A DNA stretch of 64,000 nucleotides from Hymenobacter sp. 15J16-1T3B (GCF_020711235.1 NZ_JAJFAV010000002.1:186001-250000); one strand, 5' to 3'; positions 1-8,661 are shown, counted from the stretch's first letter. Notes: generated from the letters alone by a model not told the origin. Program-made: numbers and translations.

Positions 1-746
1 GTGAGGCCCAGGGGTTTCCAGACGAGGGTTTTACGGGAAAGTCCTACCAAAAGTGGCAAGTCCAAGACGGCGCGCAGTTCGGGCAGCCGGCGCAGCAGCT
101 CGTAGCTCTGCGTCGGGGTCTTGGCGAAGCCAATGCCGGGGTCGAGCACCACGTCGGCGGCGGGCCAGAGGGCGCGCAGGGCCGTGAGCCGGTCGCGGAA
201 GTAGCGCGTGAGGCTGAGCACCAGGTCCTCGTCGTAGTCGGTGAGCTGGGTCATGGTCTGCGGGGTGCCGCGCATGTGCATGAGCACGTAGGGCACCTTG
301 AGCCGGGCCACCGTGGGGAACATCTCTTCGTCGAGCAGGCCCCCGCCGATGTCGTTGATCATGTTGGCCCCGGCCTGCACGGCCTCGTCGGCCACCCGGG
401 CCCGGAAGGTGTCGACGGAGAGAAACACCTGCGGGAAGCGCCGGCGGATGGCTTCGCAGGCGGGCAGCACGCGGCGCAACTCCTCGTCGGGGCTGATGTC
501 CTCGGCGCCGGGGCGGGAGGAATAGCCGCCCAGGTCGAGGATGGCCGCGCCGGCGTCCAGCATCTGCTCGGCGCGGCGCAGCACCTCCGATTCGGCGTCG
601 AGGCGGGAGCCGGCAAAGAACGAATCGGGCGTGACGTTGAGGATGCCCATGACCCGGGGGCGGCTCAGGTCGAGCACGGAGCCGCCGGGGCAGCGCAGCG
701 TCTGCCGGCCCCGAAATAGCGTATCTTGCGCGGACAGACCAGTCAT
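1..746 (-). CDS. folP: Dihydropteroate synthase, 3' end outside window
   Basis: Dihydropteroate synthase condenses 6-hydroxymethyl-7,8-dihydropterin pyrophosphate with p-aminobenzoate in cytosolic folate synthesis and is the sulfonamide target. The reverse strand starts MTGLSAQD and carries the family signatures in order: GILNVTPDSFF (pterin loop), DLGGYSSRPGAE (loop 2), SVDTF, NDIGGG, MHMRGTPQTM, DPGIGFAKT and LVGLSRKT. About 248 codons are visible; the remaining C-terminal part is cut by the left edge. The gene is divergent from the DUF1599 gene. The intergenic space holds a short-repeat cluster. Confidence 0.96.
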   Translation of the reverse strand, partial: MTGLSAQDTLFRGRQTLRCPGGSVLDLSRPRVMGILNVTPDSFFAGSRLDAESEVLRRAEQMLDAGAAILDLGGYSSRPGAEDISPDEELRRVLPACEAIRRRFPQVFLSVDTFRARVADEAVQAGANMINDIGGGLLDEEMFPTVARLKVPYVLMHMRGTPQTMTQLTDYDEDLVLSLTRYFRDRLTALRALWPAADVVLDPGIGFAKTPTQSYELLRRLPELRAVLDLPLLVGLSRKTLVWKPLGL

Positions 747-752
747 GGGTAG

Positions 753-862
753 TTGGTGCTTAGTGCTGGGTGCTTGGTGCTTAGTCGGCCGGACAACGGG
801 CGCCGCCTTCAAGGGGCTGGCGCGGCCCCGGCCGAAGCACTAGGCACTACGCACCAAGCACT
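753..862. repeat. Degenerate TTGGTGCTTAGT direct and inverted repeats
   Basis: The 12-mer TTGGTGCTTAGT occurs at 753-764 and 774-785, and an imperfect inverted version (AGCACTAGGCACTACGCACC and the following bases) occupies 836-862. The whole space between divergent folP and the DUF1599 gene is built from it. It has no coding capacity. It looks like an intergenic repeat family of the host, with possible hairpin formation across about 110 bp. Confidence 0.6.
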
Positions 863-885
863 GTTTTAAAAATAGCATTTTCACG

Positions 886-1440
886 TTGAACGACCAAACC
901 CCGCGGCAGTACGACGAGGTCATTGGGCAGTGCCGGACGCTGTTTCTGGCCAAAACCCACGACTACGGCACGGCGTGGCGCATCCTGCGCCTGCCCAGCA
1001 TCACCGACCAGCTTTACATCAAAGCCCAGCGCATCCGCTCCATTCAGGAGAAGGGCACGCAGCTGGTGCAGGACCCCATCGACGACGAGTTCGTGGCCAT
1101 CGTCAACTACTGCGTCATTGCCCTGATGCAGCTGCACCTGCCCGCCGACGCGCCCCTGGACCTCGACGCGGAAGCCGTGGCGGCTACCTACGACGAGGAA
1201 ATAGCCGAAAACCGCCGCCTGCTCTTCGCCAAAAACCACGACTACGGAGAGGCCTGGCGGCAGATGCGCGTGTCGAGCATCACCGACATCATCCTGATGA
1301 AGCTGCACCGCACCAAGCAGATCGAAGACCTGCACGGCCGCACCCTGGCCTCGGAGGGCGTGGAAGCCAACTACCGCGACATGCTCAACTACGCCGTCTT
1401 CGCGCTGATTTTGCGCGGCGCGGCGGAGCAGGCAGGGTAG
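886..1440 (+). CDS. DUF1599 domain protein, tandem duplicate
   Basis: A 184-aa cytosolic protein made of two copies of the same module. The first is YDEVIGQCRTLFLAKTHDYG followed by AWRILRLPSITDQLYIKAQR. The second is YDEEIAENRRLLFAKNHDYG followed by AWRQMRVSSITDIILMKLHR. Each ends in an NY(C/A)V(I/F)AL helix. This is the DUF1599 (nucleotide modification associated) arrangement found widely in Bacteroidota beside folP and DoxX genes; its biochemical role is not established. The start is TTG at 886, chosen because it leaves the first module intact; no ATG lies nearby in frame. The order folP (divergent) - DUF1599 - BT_3928 is a conserved Bacteroidota neighbourhood as far as I recall. Confidence 0.85.
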   Translation: MNDQTPRQYDEVIGQCRTLFLAKTHDYGTAWRILRLPSITDQLYIKAQRIRSIQEKGTQLVQDPIDDEFVAIVNYCVIALMQLHLPADAPLDLDAEAVAATYDEEIAENRRLLFAKNHDYGEAWRQMRVSSITDIILMKLHRTKQIEDLHGRTLASEGVEANYRDMLNYAVFALILRGAAEQAG

Positions 1441-1516
1441 GAGGGGCAGAGCGCTGCGCTCAGGATGACGGGCTTTTTTCTCCCCGCCATTTTTCCGTTT
1501 CGGCGAACAATCCGCG

Positions 1517-1547
1517 TTGTCCAGCCGTTTGCCAGCCGCTTACTTTG
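1517..1547 (+). promoter_or_regulatory. Bacteroidota-type promoter for the DoxX gene
   Basis: TTG at 1517-1519, a 21-bp spacer, then TACTTTG at 1541-1547, close to the TTG-N19/21-TAnnTTTG consensus. Transcription would begin near 1553, so translation probably starts at the ATG at 1589 or 1619 rather than at 1553. Confidence 0.55.
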
Positions 1548-1552
1548 TAGAT

Positions 1553-2722
1553 ATGTCCACCTCTGCTTCCGCTGCTGCTACTTCGGCCATGACGGCCGGC
1601 CGCCAGCCCTCCCACGCCATGCGCACGCTCGTTCGAGTCTGCTGGTTTCTGCTCGGCGCGCTGTTTATTTTTTCGGGGCTGGTCAAGCTCAACGACCCCA
1701 TCGGCACGGCCTACAAGCTGGAAGAGTACTTCGAGGTCTTTTCGCGCGAATTCGGCTCGTTCTTCATGGTGTTCCACGGCATGGCCCGCACGCTGAGCCT
1801 CACGCTCAGCTCGCTGGAAGTGGTGCTGGGCGTGGCCCTGCTGCTGCGCTGGAACCTGCGCACCACGCTCTGGAGCCTGTTCGCGCTGCTGGTGTTCTTC
1901 GCCTTCCTGACGTTCTACTCGGCCTACACCAAAACGGTCACCGACTGCGGCTGCTTCGGCGACTTTATCAAGCTCACGCCCTGGACGTCCTTTGCCAAGG
2001 ACATGTTCCTGCTGCTGCTCTGGGTGGTGATATTCTTCAACCAGCGCTACCTGCGCCGCGTCTTCGCCAAGGGTACCCTGGGCACCATGTACGTCACGTT
2101 TGCGCTGGCCGTGGCCGTGGGCATCGGGGTGTACGCGCTAGGCCACCTGCCCTACTTTGATTTCCTGCCCTACAAGGTGGGCAACGATATCGGCAAGCTG
2201 ATGCAGCCCTCGGCGCCGCTGCGCTACAAGTACATCATGGAGAAAAACGGCACCACGCAGGAATTCACGGAGTACCCCACGGATACGCTCTGGAAATTCA
2301 AGCAAATGGTGGCGCTGAACCCCGAGGACGGCCCCAAAATCACGGACTTCCGCGTGTGGGGCGGCGAGCAGGAAGAACTGACCAAGGAAGTGCTCAGCGG
2401 CAACAAGCTGCTCATTCTGATTCAGAACACTGACAAGGCCGACCGGGACCGGTTTCCGCTCATCAACAAGCTCATTGCCGGCGCCGATTCCTCCAAAAAG
2501 CACATCACCCCGGTGATTATCACCAGCTCCTCGCCCGCGGAGTTCGACGCGTTCCGCCACGAGGTCAACCTGCCCGGCAAGTACTACTTCGCCGACGCGA
2601 CGGTGCTCAAGTCAATGATCCGCTCCAACCCCGGCTTTATGCTGCTCAAGGACGGCGTGGTGAAGGGCAAGTACCACTACCACGACATTCCCAGCCGCGC
2701 CAAGCTGGAAGAGTCGCTGTAA
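1553..2722 (+). CDS. DoxX / BT_3928 family inner-membrane protein
   Basis: 389 aa from the first ATG. The N-terminal half has four hydrophobic segments typical of the DoxX fold (starting LVRVCWFLLGALFIFSGLVK), with a conserved DCGCFGDF cysteine motif between helices 3 and 4. The C-terminal half is a soluble region with DKADRDRFPLINKLI and an IITSSSPAEFDAFRHEV stretch resembling a thioredoxin-like fold. This is the BT_3928 architecture; its function is unproven, and a redox or quinol role is often proposed. In-frame ATGs at 1553, 1589 and 1619 compete; conservation would start at MRTLVRV (1619), and the promoter position favours 1589 or 1619. It follows the DUF1599 gene on the same strand. Confidence 0.82.
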   Translation: MSTSASAAATSAMTAGRQPSHAMRTLVRVCWFLLGALFIFSGLVKLNDPIGTAYKLEEYFEVFSREFGSFFMVFHGMARTLSLTLSSLEVVLGVALLLRWNLRTTLWSLFALLVFFAFLTFYSAYTKTVTDCGCFGDFIKLTPWTSFAKDMFLLLLWVVIFFNQRYLRRVFAKGTLGTMYVTFALAVAVGIGVYALGHLPYFDFLPYKVGNDIGKLMQPSAPLRYKYIMEKNGTTQEFTEYPTDTLWKFKQMVALNPEDGPKITDFRVWGGEQEELTKEVLSGNKLLILIQNTDKADRDRFPLINKLIAGADSSKKHITPVIITSSSPAEFDAFRHEVNLPGKYYFADATVLKSMIRSNPGFMLLKDGVVKGKYHYHDIPSRAKLEESL

Positions 2723-2742
2723 GGCAGTATGATAAGCACGTC

Positions 2743-2836
2743 ATCCTGAGCAACGCGAAGGACCTTATCACGCCGGAACGAGTCGTTGTGACGATGGTCG
2801 TTCTGAGGTGGTAAGGTCCTTCGCGTTGCTCAGGAT
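2743..2836. repeat. 25-bp perfect inverted repeat around a 44-bp loop
   Basis: ATCCTGAGCAACGCGAAGG plus ACCTTA at 2743-2767 is matched exactly by its reverse complement at 2812-2836. A partial relative (GCTCAGGATGAC) occurs at about 1459-1470. It fills the gap between the DoxX and permease genes. It looks like a host interspersed palindromic element (REP/MITE-like); it could also end or process the upstream transcript. Confidence 0.8.
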
Positions 2837-2854
2837 AATAGAAGACAACACGGT

Positions 2855-3916
2855 ATGCTCCTCTTCATCCTGCGCCGCCTGCTGCACGGCATTCTGATCT
2901 TGGCCGGCGTGGCCCTGACGGTGTTCCTGCTGTTTCAGGTGCTGCCCGGCGACCCGGTGGCCCTGCTCGCGGGCCAGCGCAGCGACGTGGCCACCCGCGC
3001 CGCCATTGCCGCCGACCTCGGCCTCGACCAGCCCGTGGCCGTGCAGCTGGCCGGTTACCTCAACGACGTGTCGCCCGTGGGGGTGCACCCGCGCGACTCG
3101 GCCGGGGTGGCCCGCTACGGCGGCCTAACGCTGCTGCCCTTGGGCGGCGAAAAGGCGCTGGTGCTCAAAAAACCCTACCTGCGCCGCTCGTTTCAGTCGA
3201 ACAAGGACGTGCTCGATATCTTACTTGACCACTTCGACGGCACCTTGTGGCTGGCGCTGGCGGCCATGCTGCTGGCGGCGGTGCTCGGCATAGCTTTCGG
3301 CATCGTGGCGGCTTTGCGGGCCCATACCTGGGTTGATCGGACGCTGCTGACGGTGTCGGTGCTCGGCATTTCGGTGCCCTCGTTCGTGGCCGCCATCCTC
3401 ATTGCCATGACGTTTGGCTTCTACTGGAGCCACTGGACGGGCCTGAGCCTGACGGGGCAGCTGTTCGAAACCGACCCGTTTACGGCCGAGTCGCACGTGG
3501 TGTGGCGCAACCTGCTGCTGCCCGCGCTGGCGCTGGGCGTGCGGCCCCTGGCCGTGATTGTGCAGCTCACCCGCGGCTCCATGCTGGAGGTCCTTTCGCA
3601 GGATTACGTGCGCACGGCCCGGGCCAAGGGGCTTTCGCGGGGCCGCACGGTGTGGCACCACGCCCTGCAAAACGCCCTGAACCCGGTGGTAACGGCCGTG
3701 TCGGGCTGGCTGGCTTCGCTCATGGCGGGGGCGTTCTTCATCGAGTACATCTTCAACTGGAAGGGCCTGGGCACGGTCACGCTGCGCGCCGTCGAAAACC
3801 TGGACTTCCCGGTGGTGATGGGCGCCACGCTGTTCGTGGCCTTCCTCTTCGTGGTCATCAACATCGCCGTGGACGTGCTCTACGCCGTGCTCGACCCGCG
3901 GGTAAAGCTGTCGTAG
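2855..3916 (+). CDS. ABC transporter permease, OppB/DppB type
   Basis: 353 aa, with the DppB/OppB signature from the first residue: a membrane segment within FILRRLLHGILILAGVALTV, then PGDP, then six predicted helices. The EAA loop that docks the ATPase is present (YVRTARAKGLSRGRTVWHHA), followed by AGAFFIEYIFNWKGLG and the terminal DPRVKLS. It would import or export oligopeptides, nickel or a related solute through the inner membrane with a second permease, ATPases and a binding protein. None of these partners is adjacent: the repeat lies upstream and aroK downstream. An insertion of about 40 residues after the PGDP segment is longer than in typical OppB, as often seen in Bacteroidota. Confidence 0.9.
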   Translation: MLLFILRRLLHGILILAGVALTVFLLFQVLPGDPVALLAGQRSDVATRAAIAADLGLDQPVAVQLAGYLNDVSPVGVHPRDSAGVARYGGLTLLPLGGEKALVLKKPYLRRSFQSNKDVLDILLDHFDGTLWLALAAMLLAAVLGIAFGIVAALRAHTWVDRTLLTVSVLGISVPSFVAAILIAMTFGFYWSHWTGLSLTGQLFETDPFTAESHVVWRNLLLPALALGVRPLAVIVQLTRGSMLEVLSQDYVRTARAKGLSRGRTVWHHALQNALNPVVTAVSGWLASLMAGAFFIEYIFNWKGLGTVTLRAVENLDFPVVMGATLFVAFLFVVINIAVDVLYAVLDPRVKLS

Positions 3917-3937
3917 GACGAATGCTGAACAGGAACG

Positions 3938-4561
3938 ATGAGTGCTGAACTGAGTCCCGACGGCGCCGAACCGACATCCGCGGCTGCCACCCCAGGAGCG
4001 GAAGCCGGCGCGCAGCCGGCAAGCCAACCGGCCAACCCATTCAGAATTCACCTGGTGGGCATGCCCGCCGCCGGCAAAACCACGCTGGGCCGGGGCCTAG
4101 CCGCGCGCTTCGAGTTGCCTTTCCGCGACCTGGACGAGGAAATCGTGCGGCGGGAAGGGCGCAGCGTGGCGGAGATGTTTGCGGCCGAAGGCGAAGCGTA
4201 TTTCCGACAGGTGGAAGCCGATACGCTGCGGGCCGTGCTGGCCGAGCACCCGCGGCTGGTGCTGGCCACCGGCGGCGGCACGCCCTGCTTTCACCACAAC
4301 ATGGCCCTGCTCACCCAAACCGGCCTCGCGCTCTGGCTCGACGTGCCCGTGGCGGAGCTGGTGGCCCGCCTGCAGCACGCCGCGGCCACGCGCCCGCTGC
4401 TGGCCGCCCTGCCCGATGCCGCCGCCCTGGCGCGGCGGTTGGAAGAAACATTGGCGGCCCGGCAGGGGTTTTACGGGCAGGCCGCCCTGCGTTGCGCGGG
4501 TCTCACCTGCACGGTCGAGGCCGTGTATGCGTTGGTGCAGCGCTACCTCGCCACGGGCTAA
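3938..4561 (+). CDS. aroK: Shikimate kinase
   Basis: 207 aa. Phosphorylates shikimate to shikimate-3-phosphate in the chorismate pathway. After a roughly 30-residue Pro/Ala-rich N-terminal extension the core begins IHLVGMPAAGKTTLGRGLA (Walker A GMPAAGKT), followed by the shikimate-binding FRDLDEEIVRREG, EGEAYFRQVE, the ATGGGTPCF glycine loop and the LID region RPLLAA. The core has normal family length (about 175 aa). The extension makes the ATG at 3938 uncertain, although no better start lies between it and the P-loop. The gene begins 21 bp after the permease stop and may be co-transcribed with it. Confidence 0.93.
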   Translation: MSAELSPDGAEPTSAAATPGAEAGAQPASQPANPFRIHLVGMPAAGKTTLGRGLAARFELPFRDLDEEIVRREGRSVAEMFAAEGEAYFRQVEADTLRAVLAEHPRLVLATGGGTPCFHHNMALLTQTGLALWLDVPVAELVARLQHAAATRPLLAALPDAAALARRLEETLAARQGFYGQAALRCAGLTCTVEAVYALVQRYLATG

Positions 4562-4599
4562 AACCTTTGGGGGCGCGGGCGCGTTTGCGCCGCGGTGGC

Positions 4600-4607
4600 T
4601 ACTTTTG
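4600..4607 (+). promoter_or_regulatory. -7 element TACTTTTG
   Basis: An exact TAnnTTTG box 28 bp upstream of the next ATG, giving a leader of roughly 20 nt. No TTG lies at the expected -33 spacing. Confidence 0.5.
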
Positions 4608-4635
4608 CCCCTGAATCACACCTTTCCCAATCTAC

Positions 4636-5295
4636 ATGGAACAAAAGGCTGCTCCTGCGTCGGGCCAACTCCACAAGCCCAAGCACAAAGGTTCGGCGCA
4701 ATTGTTTGACAACCCTGTGCTGGAGCGTATGACGCACACGCACATCGCCGCGCCCCTGTCTATCTTCTTCTGCGTTGCCGCCGTCAGCCTGTACTACGGG
4801 CTTAGCCGCGGGCTGTTGACCGGTCTGTCGGCCTTTGGGCTGTTTCTGGTCGGCTGGTTTGCCTTCACTTTGGTGGAGTACCTGATGCACCGCTTCCTCT
4901 ACCACATGAAGACGAACACGCCCGGCAAGGCGAAGTTTCAGTACACCATGCACGGGGTGCACCACGAATACCCCAAGGACAAAACGCGCCTGGCCATGCC
5001 GCCCATTCTGACGGTGTTCGTCGCTTCGCTGCTGTTCTTCATCTTCCGCTTCACGTTCGGCAACGCGGGCTTCGGCATTCTGGCCGGGTTCGTGTTTGGG
5101 TACGCCACGTACTTGTTCGTGCACTACGCCATTCACGTGTACAACCCGCCGAAGAACTTCCTAAAGTTCTGGTGGCACCACCACGCCCAGCACCACTACC
5201 GGCAGGACGAGGTAGCGTTTGGGGTGTCGACCACCATCTGGGACCACATCATCGGCACCATGCCGGAGGATAAGCGCCAAGAAGCCAAGTCGTAG
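4636..5295 (+). CDS. Fatty acid hydroxylase superfamily membrane protein
   Basis: 219 aa, integral membrane, with the histidine-box pattern of the sterol desaturase / fatty acid hydroxylase superfamily: EYLMHRFLYH, HGVHHEYP, HYAIHVY and HHHAQHH. These boxes normally hold a di-iron centre that hydroxylates lipid chains; Bacteroidota homologues are candidates for 2- or 3-hydroxylation of sphingolipid or ornithine-lipid acyl chains. Four or five hydrophobic helices separate the boxes. It has its own -7 box and a strong terminator behind it, so it is probably monocistronic. Substrate unknown. Confidence 0.88.
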   Translation: MEQKAAPASGQLHKPKHKGSAQLFDNPVLERMTHTHIAAPLSIFFCVAAVSLYYGLSRGLLTGLSAFGLFLVGWFAFTLVEYLMHRFLYHMKTNTPGKAKFQYTMHGVHHEYPKDKTRLAMPPILTVFVASLLFFIFRFTFGNAGFGILAGFVFGYATYLFVHYAIHVYNPPKNFLKFWWHHHAQHHYRQDEVAFGVSTTIWDHIIGTMPEDKRQEAKS

Positions 5296-5320
5296 GCGCC
5301 CGCCGGGCGCCCTTGCTAGC

Positions 5321-5362
5321 GGCGCCGGCCGCATCTCCCCCAAGGCAGATGCGGCCGGCGCC
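5321..5362 (+). terminator. Rho-independent terminator after hydroxylase gene
   Basis: A perfect 16-bp stem (GGCGCCGGCCGCATCT and its complement at 5347-5362) with a 10-nt loop, followed by GTTTCTTT. Confidence 0.85.
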
Positions 5363-5503
5363 GTTTCTTTGCGTGAGGTATATAGAAGTTGCTTGATGGA
5401 CTAAAAGTATAATTCAGCGTCATAATTGGAATAATTATACCGGATTTCCTATTTTGGGAACGTATGCCGCCTATTGAGTGGGTATTTTTAAATTTGTAAA
5501 TGG

Positions 5504-5512
5504 TAATCTTTG
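5504..5512 (+). promoter_or_regulatory. -7-like TAATCTTTG upstream of T9SS gene
   Basis: A near-consensus box with one extra base (TA-ATC-TTTG) in an AT-rich stretch, about 50 bp before the chosen ATG. It supports the start at 5561 over the TTG at 5510, which would lie inside the promoter. Confidence 0.4.
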
Positions 5513-5560
5513 CCCCTTGCGCAAAGCTTGCTTTCATTCCTTCATCAGCTTCGATTGAGC

Positions 5561-7921
5561 ATGCACCACCTCTACCGTTTGGCTCTAGGAGCCGGCTTGC
5601 TGCTACAGGCGCTGGCCGTGCGCGGACAGATTGTCCTGAGCAATTTCAACCCCAACACACAAGATTTTAACACCCTCACCACGAGCACGGCCGCCACACC
5701 GCCGACCTACACCAACAACGCCACCATGCTGGGGTTGTATCTGGGTTCGAACGTGTACTTCCAGAACTCGCCCACGTTTCCCTATCCCAGCGGCTTCTAC
5801 GATTACACACCCGACCGGCTGGGTGCCAACGACGGCTCGGTAACGACAGCGCAGTTTTACAGCCTCGGCAGCGCCGGCTCCACCGACCGCGCCATTGGCG
5901 GCTTGGCCACCGGGCAGTCGGGCACGGGCTGGGCGGGCCTGCGCTACAAGAACAACACCGGCGCCACCATCAAGAACCTGGCGGTGACCTACACGATGGA
6001 GCAGTGGTACAACTCCGGCACCATCGACCAGGCCAACTTCCAGGTGCACTACCGCACCGGCACCACCGTTACGTCGGTGTACCAATCGTCGGGTACCTGG
6101 ACGGCCGTGTCCCAACTGGGCGTGTTTGCACCGTCGACCACCAAGCCCATTACCAACCAGAACGGCAACGTGGCCAGCAACCGGGTGACGCTGTCGTACA
6201 CCATTCCGAACGTGAACCTGGCCAACGGTGCGGAAATTATGCTGCGCTGGACTTACTCGCTCAACAACAGCACCAACGGCAACGGCCTGGGCATCGACGA
6301 CGTGACGGTGACGCCCGAGTCGACCATTTTTTACAGCAAGGCCAACGGCGACTACAACAACCGCGCTACCTGGGGGCCGAACGCCGATGGTACCGGCACG
6401 CCGCCGAGCAACTTCACCGACGCCAACCAGATTTTCTACGTGCGCGGCGTGGCGCCCACTACCGACCGCCTCGGCGGAGCGAGCTGGACGGTCAGCGGTA
6501 CCAACTCGAAAATCGTGGTGGGCCAAGACGGCGCCCCGGCCAAAATGCTGGTAGCGGCCGGCGCCGACATCAACGGCACCGTGGACGTGGCCACCGGCTC
6601 GACGCTGCGCATTGAGAAAACCAACTCCAGCACCCTGCGCCTGGGCACCCTCAACGTGGGCAGCACTGTGGAGTACATCGGCACCGCCGACCACACCGTG
6701 CAGCCCAAGCAGTACAGCCGCCTACGCGTCATCGGCACCGGCGGCAAAAACCTCGGCGGCGACGTGACGGTGACCGATACGCTCAGCTTCCGCGGCGGTG
6801 CCGACCTGGCCCTGGGCGCCTACGACCTCACGCTGTCGTCCCTGGGAGCCATCGTGGGTTCCTCGCCGACCTCGTTTGTGGTGACCAACGGCAAAGGCAA
6901 ACTGCGCCTGCCGGTGGCTGGCCTGAGCAACGGCACGAGTACGGCGGTGGTATTCCCGGTGGGCACCGACGCCACGTCGTACTCGCCGGTGAGCATTCAG
7001 CAGAACACGGCCCAGAGCCAGGACATCTTCGAGGTGCGCGTCATCAACAACGTGTACCACCGCTACAACGCCAACGAGGAACCCTTGGGCCCGGCCGTGC
7101 AGGGCGAAGTGGTGAAGAAAACCTGGTTTGTCAGCAAGGAAACGCCGACCATCCCGAACGTGGACGTGCAGCTGGCCATGGAGTGGAACTCGGCCGACGC
7201 CACGGCGGACTTCGTGCCCGCTCAGGCCTTTGTGGACCACTTCACCGGCGGGCAGTGGGACCGGGTAACCAACCGCCCCGGCGCCACGCAGCCCCGCGCT
7301 AACGCCCACCGCGTGGCGCGCGGCGGCATCAGCAGCTTCTCGCCCTTCGGCGTGTCGTCGAGCGGCAACGGCGTGCTGCCCGTGGCACTGCTCGGCTTCG
7401 ACGCCAAGCGCACGGCCGGCACCGTGACCAGCACCTGGGCCACTGCCACCGAGCAAAACAACGCCCGCTTCGAGGTGGAGCGCAGCCTCGACGGCAAAGC
7501 GTTTGAAACGCTGGGTACCGTGGCCGGCGCCGGCAACAGCACCCAGCGCCGCGACTACAGCTTCGTGGACGCGCACCCGGCCGCCGGGCTGGCTTACTAC
7601 CGCCTGCGCCAGGTGGACAACGACGGCACCGAAACGCTGTCGAACGTGGTGGCCGTGGCCGCCGTTACCGACAAAGCCGCCGCGCTGACCGTTTCGCCTA
7701 ACCCCGGCACCGGCCTCTTCGAGGTGTGGACCGACGCCCCGGCCGGCACGCCGCTGCAGCTGACGGTGCAAACGGTGCTCGGCACGGAGGTGCTGCGTCA
7801 GCGCCTGACGGCCACCGCCCAGCGCCCGCAGCTCGACCTGCGCCGCTTGCCGGCCGGCGTGTACTACGTGCGCGTGCGTTCGGCCGCGGGCCAGCACACG
7901 GCCCGCGTGGTGAAGCAGTAG
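5561..7921 (+). CDS. Secreted protein with T9SS type A sorting domain
   Basis: 786 aa, exported to the cell surface or medium by the Por/T9SS system. It starts with a signal peptide (MHHLYRLALGAGLLLQALAV, cleaved after VRGQ). A large beta-sandwich region rich in Thr, Asn and Gly follows, with GIDDVTV typical of secreted Bacteroidota domains, then a beta-rich middle part. A fibronectin-like module follows (roughly residues 610-705: VLPVALLGFDAKR, ARFEVERSLDGKAFETLG, YYRLRQVDNDG), then the C-terminal sorting domain (last 75 residues: VSPNPGTGLFEV ... LRRLPAGVYYVRV ... ARVVKQ). No catalytic motif is seen, so an adhesive or structural role is more likely than an enzyme. The ATG was chosen to begin the signal peptide. 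Confidence 0.88.
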   Translation: MHHLYRLALGAGLLLQALAVRGQIVLSNFNPNTQDFNTLTTSTAATPPTYTNNATMLGLYLGSNVYFQNSPTFPYPSGFYDYTPDRLGANDGSVTTAQFYSLGSAGSTDRAIGGLATGQSGTGWAGLRYKNNTGATIKNLAVTYTMEQWYNSGTIDQANFQVHYRTGTTVTSVYQSSGTWTAVSQLGVFAPSTTKPITNQNGNVASNRVTLSYTIPNVNLANGAEIMLRWTYSLNNSTNGNGLGIDDVTVTPESTIFYSKANGDYNNRATWGPNADGTGTPPSNFTDANQIFYVRGVAPTTDRLGGASWTVSGTNSKIVVGQDGAPAKMLVAAGADINGTVDVATGSTLRIEKTNSSTLRLGTLNVGSTVEYIGTADHTVQPKQYSRLRVIGTGGKNLGGDVTVTDTLSFRGGADLALGAYDLTLSSLGAIVGSSPTSFVVTNGKGKLRLPVAGLSNGTSTAVVFPVGTDATSYSPVSIQQNTAQSQDIFEVRVINNVYHRYNANEEPLGPAVQGEVVKKTWFVSKETPTIPNVDVQLAMEWNSADATADFVPAQAFVDHFTGGQWDRVTNRPGATQPRANAHRVARGGISSFSPFGVSSSGNGVLPVALLGFDAKRTAGTVTSTWATATEQNNARFEVERSLDGKAFETLGTVAGAGNSTQRRDYSFVDAHPAAGLAYYRLRQVDNDGTETLSNVVAVAAVTDKAAALTVSPNPGTGLFEVWTDAPAGTPLQLTVQTVLGTEVLRQRLTATAQRPQLDLRRLPAGVYYVRVRSAAGQHTARVVKQ

Positions 7922-7949
7922 CCCCGCGCCACCGACGCGCCGTAACGAC

Positions 7950-7983
7950 CGACGCCCGGCTCAGAGCACTGAGCCGGGCGTCG
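7950..7983. terminator. Bidirectional-type hairpin between convergent genes
   Basis: A perfect 14-bp stem (CGACGCCCGGCTCA and its complement) with a 6-nt loop, placed between the stop codons of the T9SS gene and the convergent lipoprotein gene. No T-run follows on either side. Confidence 0.7.
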
Positions 7984-8010
7984 GCGCGATTGGGGAGGTA
8001 GAGCTAGTGC

Positions 8011-8187
8011 CTAGCCCCGGCGGAAAAAGCGGCTGAACAGCCACAGCAGCAGCACGATGACGACGATGACGCCGATAATGCCCGTGTAGGCGCCGGCTTT
8101 GAAAATTTCGCCAATGGCTTCGCACCCGGTCAGGGGCAACAACAGCACGGCCAGCAGCATCGGCAGCCAAGGAAGGGAGCGTTTCAT
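8011..8187 (-). CDS. Small lipoprotein with one membrane segment
   Basis: 58 aa. The N terminus MKRSLPWLPMLLAVLLLPLTGC is a lipoprotein signal peptide with lipobox LTGC. The mature part contains GIIGVIVVIVLLLWLFSRFF, a membrane helix ending in basic residues RRG. This is a common type of tiny Bacteroidota envelope lipoprotein of unknown function. The start is the ATG at 8187; longer in-frame extensions upstream lack signal character. Likely monocistronic, ending at the shared hairpin. Confidence 0.7.
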   Translation of the reverse strand: MKRSLPWLPMLLAVLLLPLTGCEAIGEIFKAGAYTGIIGVIVVIVLLLWLFSRFFRRG

Positions 8188-8338
8188 GGGGAGTAGGGGA
8201 AGAAGGTGCACATCCGGGCGGCCGCGTTCGGGCTGCCAACTATCTATAGGGCGCATACTGGCCAGCCGGCCAAAAGGTTGACGCCCCGGCCGCCGCCCGG
8301 CATGAACTATCAGCCCGACTTTCGTGTATCTTGGCCAG

Positions 8339-8611
8339 ATGAGTAACGAAGTAGCCAACCTGAGCCTCGCCGAAGCCACGCGCCACGAGCCCGTGCTGCA
8401 TTACGCCTACTGCGTCGATGCCGGCAACCGCCCGGTGAACCACACCGGCGACTGGCCCGAAGAGGGCCGGGTGTACCCCGTGCGACTGGTGCCGAGCCGG
8501 CTCGAGGGCATGCCCTTGATCCACGTGCTGGGCTTTGAGGGCTCTGCCCCGTACTACAACGCCTTCGGCCCGCACCGCTTCGAAGTGGTGGCCGAAGTAT
8601 GGTTAAATTAA
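8339..8611 (+). CDS. Small conserved-looking hypothetical protein
   Basis: 90 aa, soluble, with no signal peptide. The beta-rich pattern (HYAYCVDAGNRPVNHTGDWP, GRVYPVRLVPS, PLIHVLGFEG, HRFEVVAEVWLN) suggests a small barrel. ATG at 8339 was preferred over an upstream ATG at 8324. It is followed by a strong terminator, so it is transcribed alone. I do not recognise the family. Confidence 0.65.
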   Translation: MSNEVANLSLAEATRHEPVLHYAYCVDAGNRPVNHTGDWPEEGRVYPVRLVPSRLEGMPLIHVLGFEGSAPYYNAFGPHRFEVVAEVWLN

Positions 8612-8661
8612 GATTAAAATCGGGGCTTCGCGCGCTTAGCTGCTGCCTGCCGAAATCAACG

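Noticed and set aside
5510-5560. TTG start 17 codons upstream for the 786-aa T9SS protein
   Set aside because: It lies within the promoter-like box and would put a polar extension before a good signal peptide.
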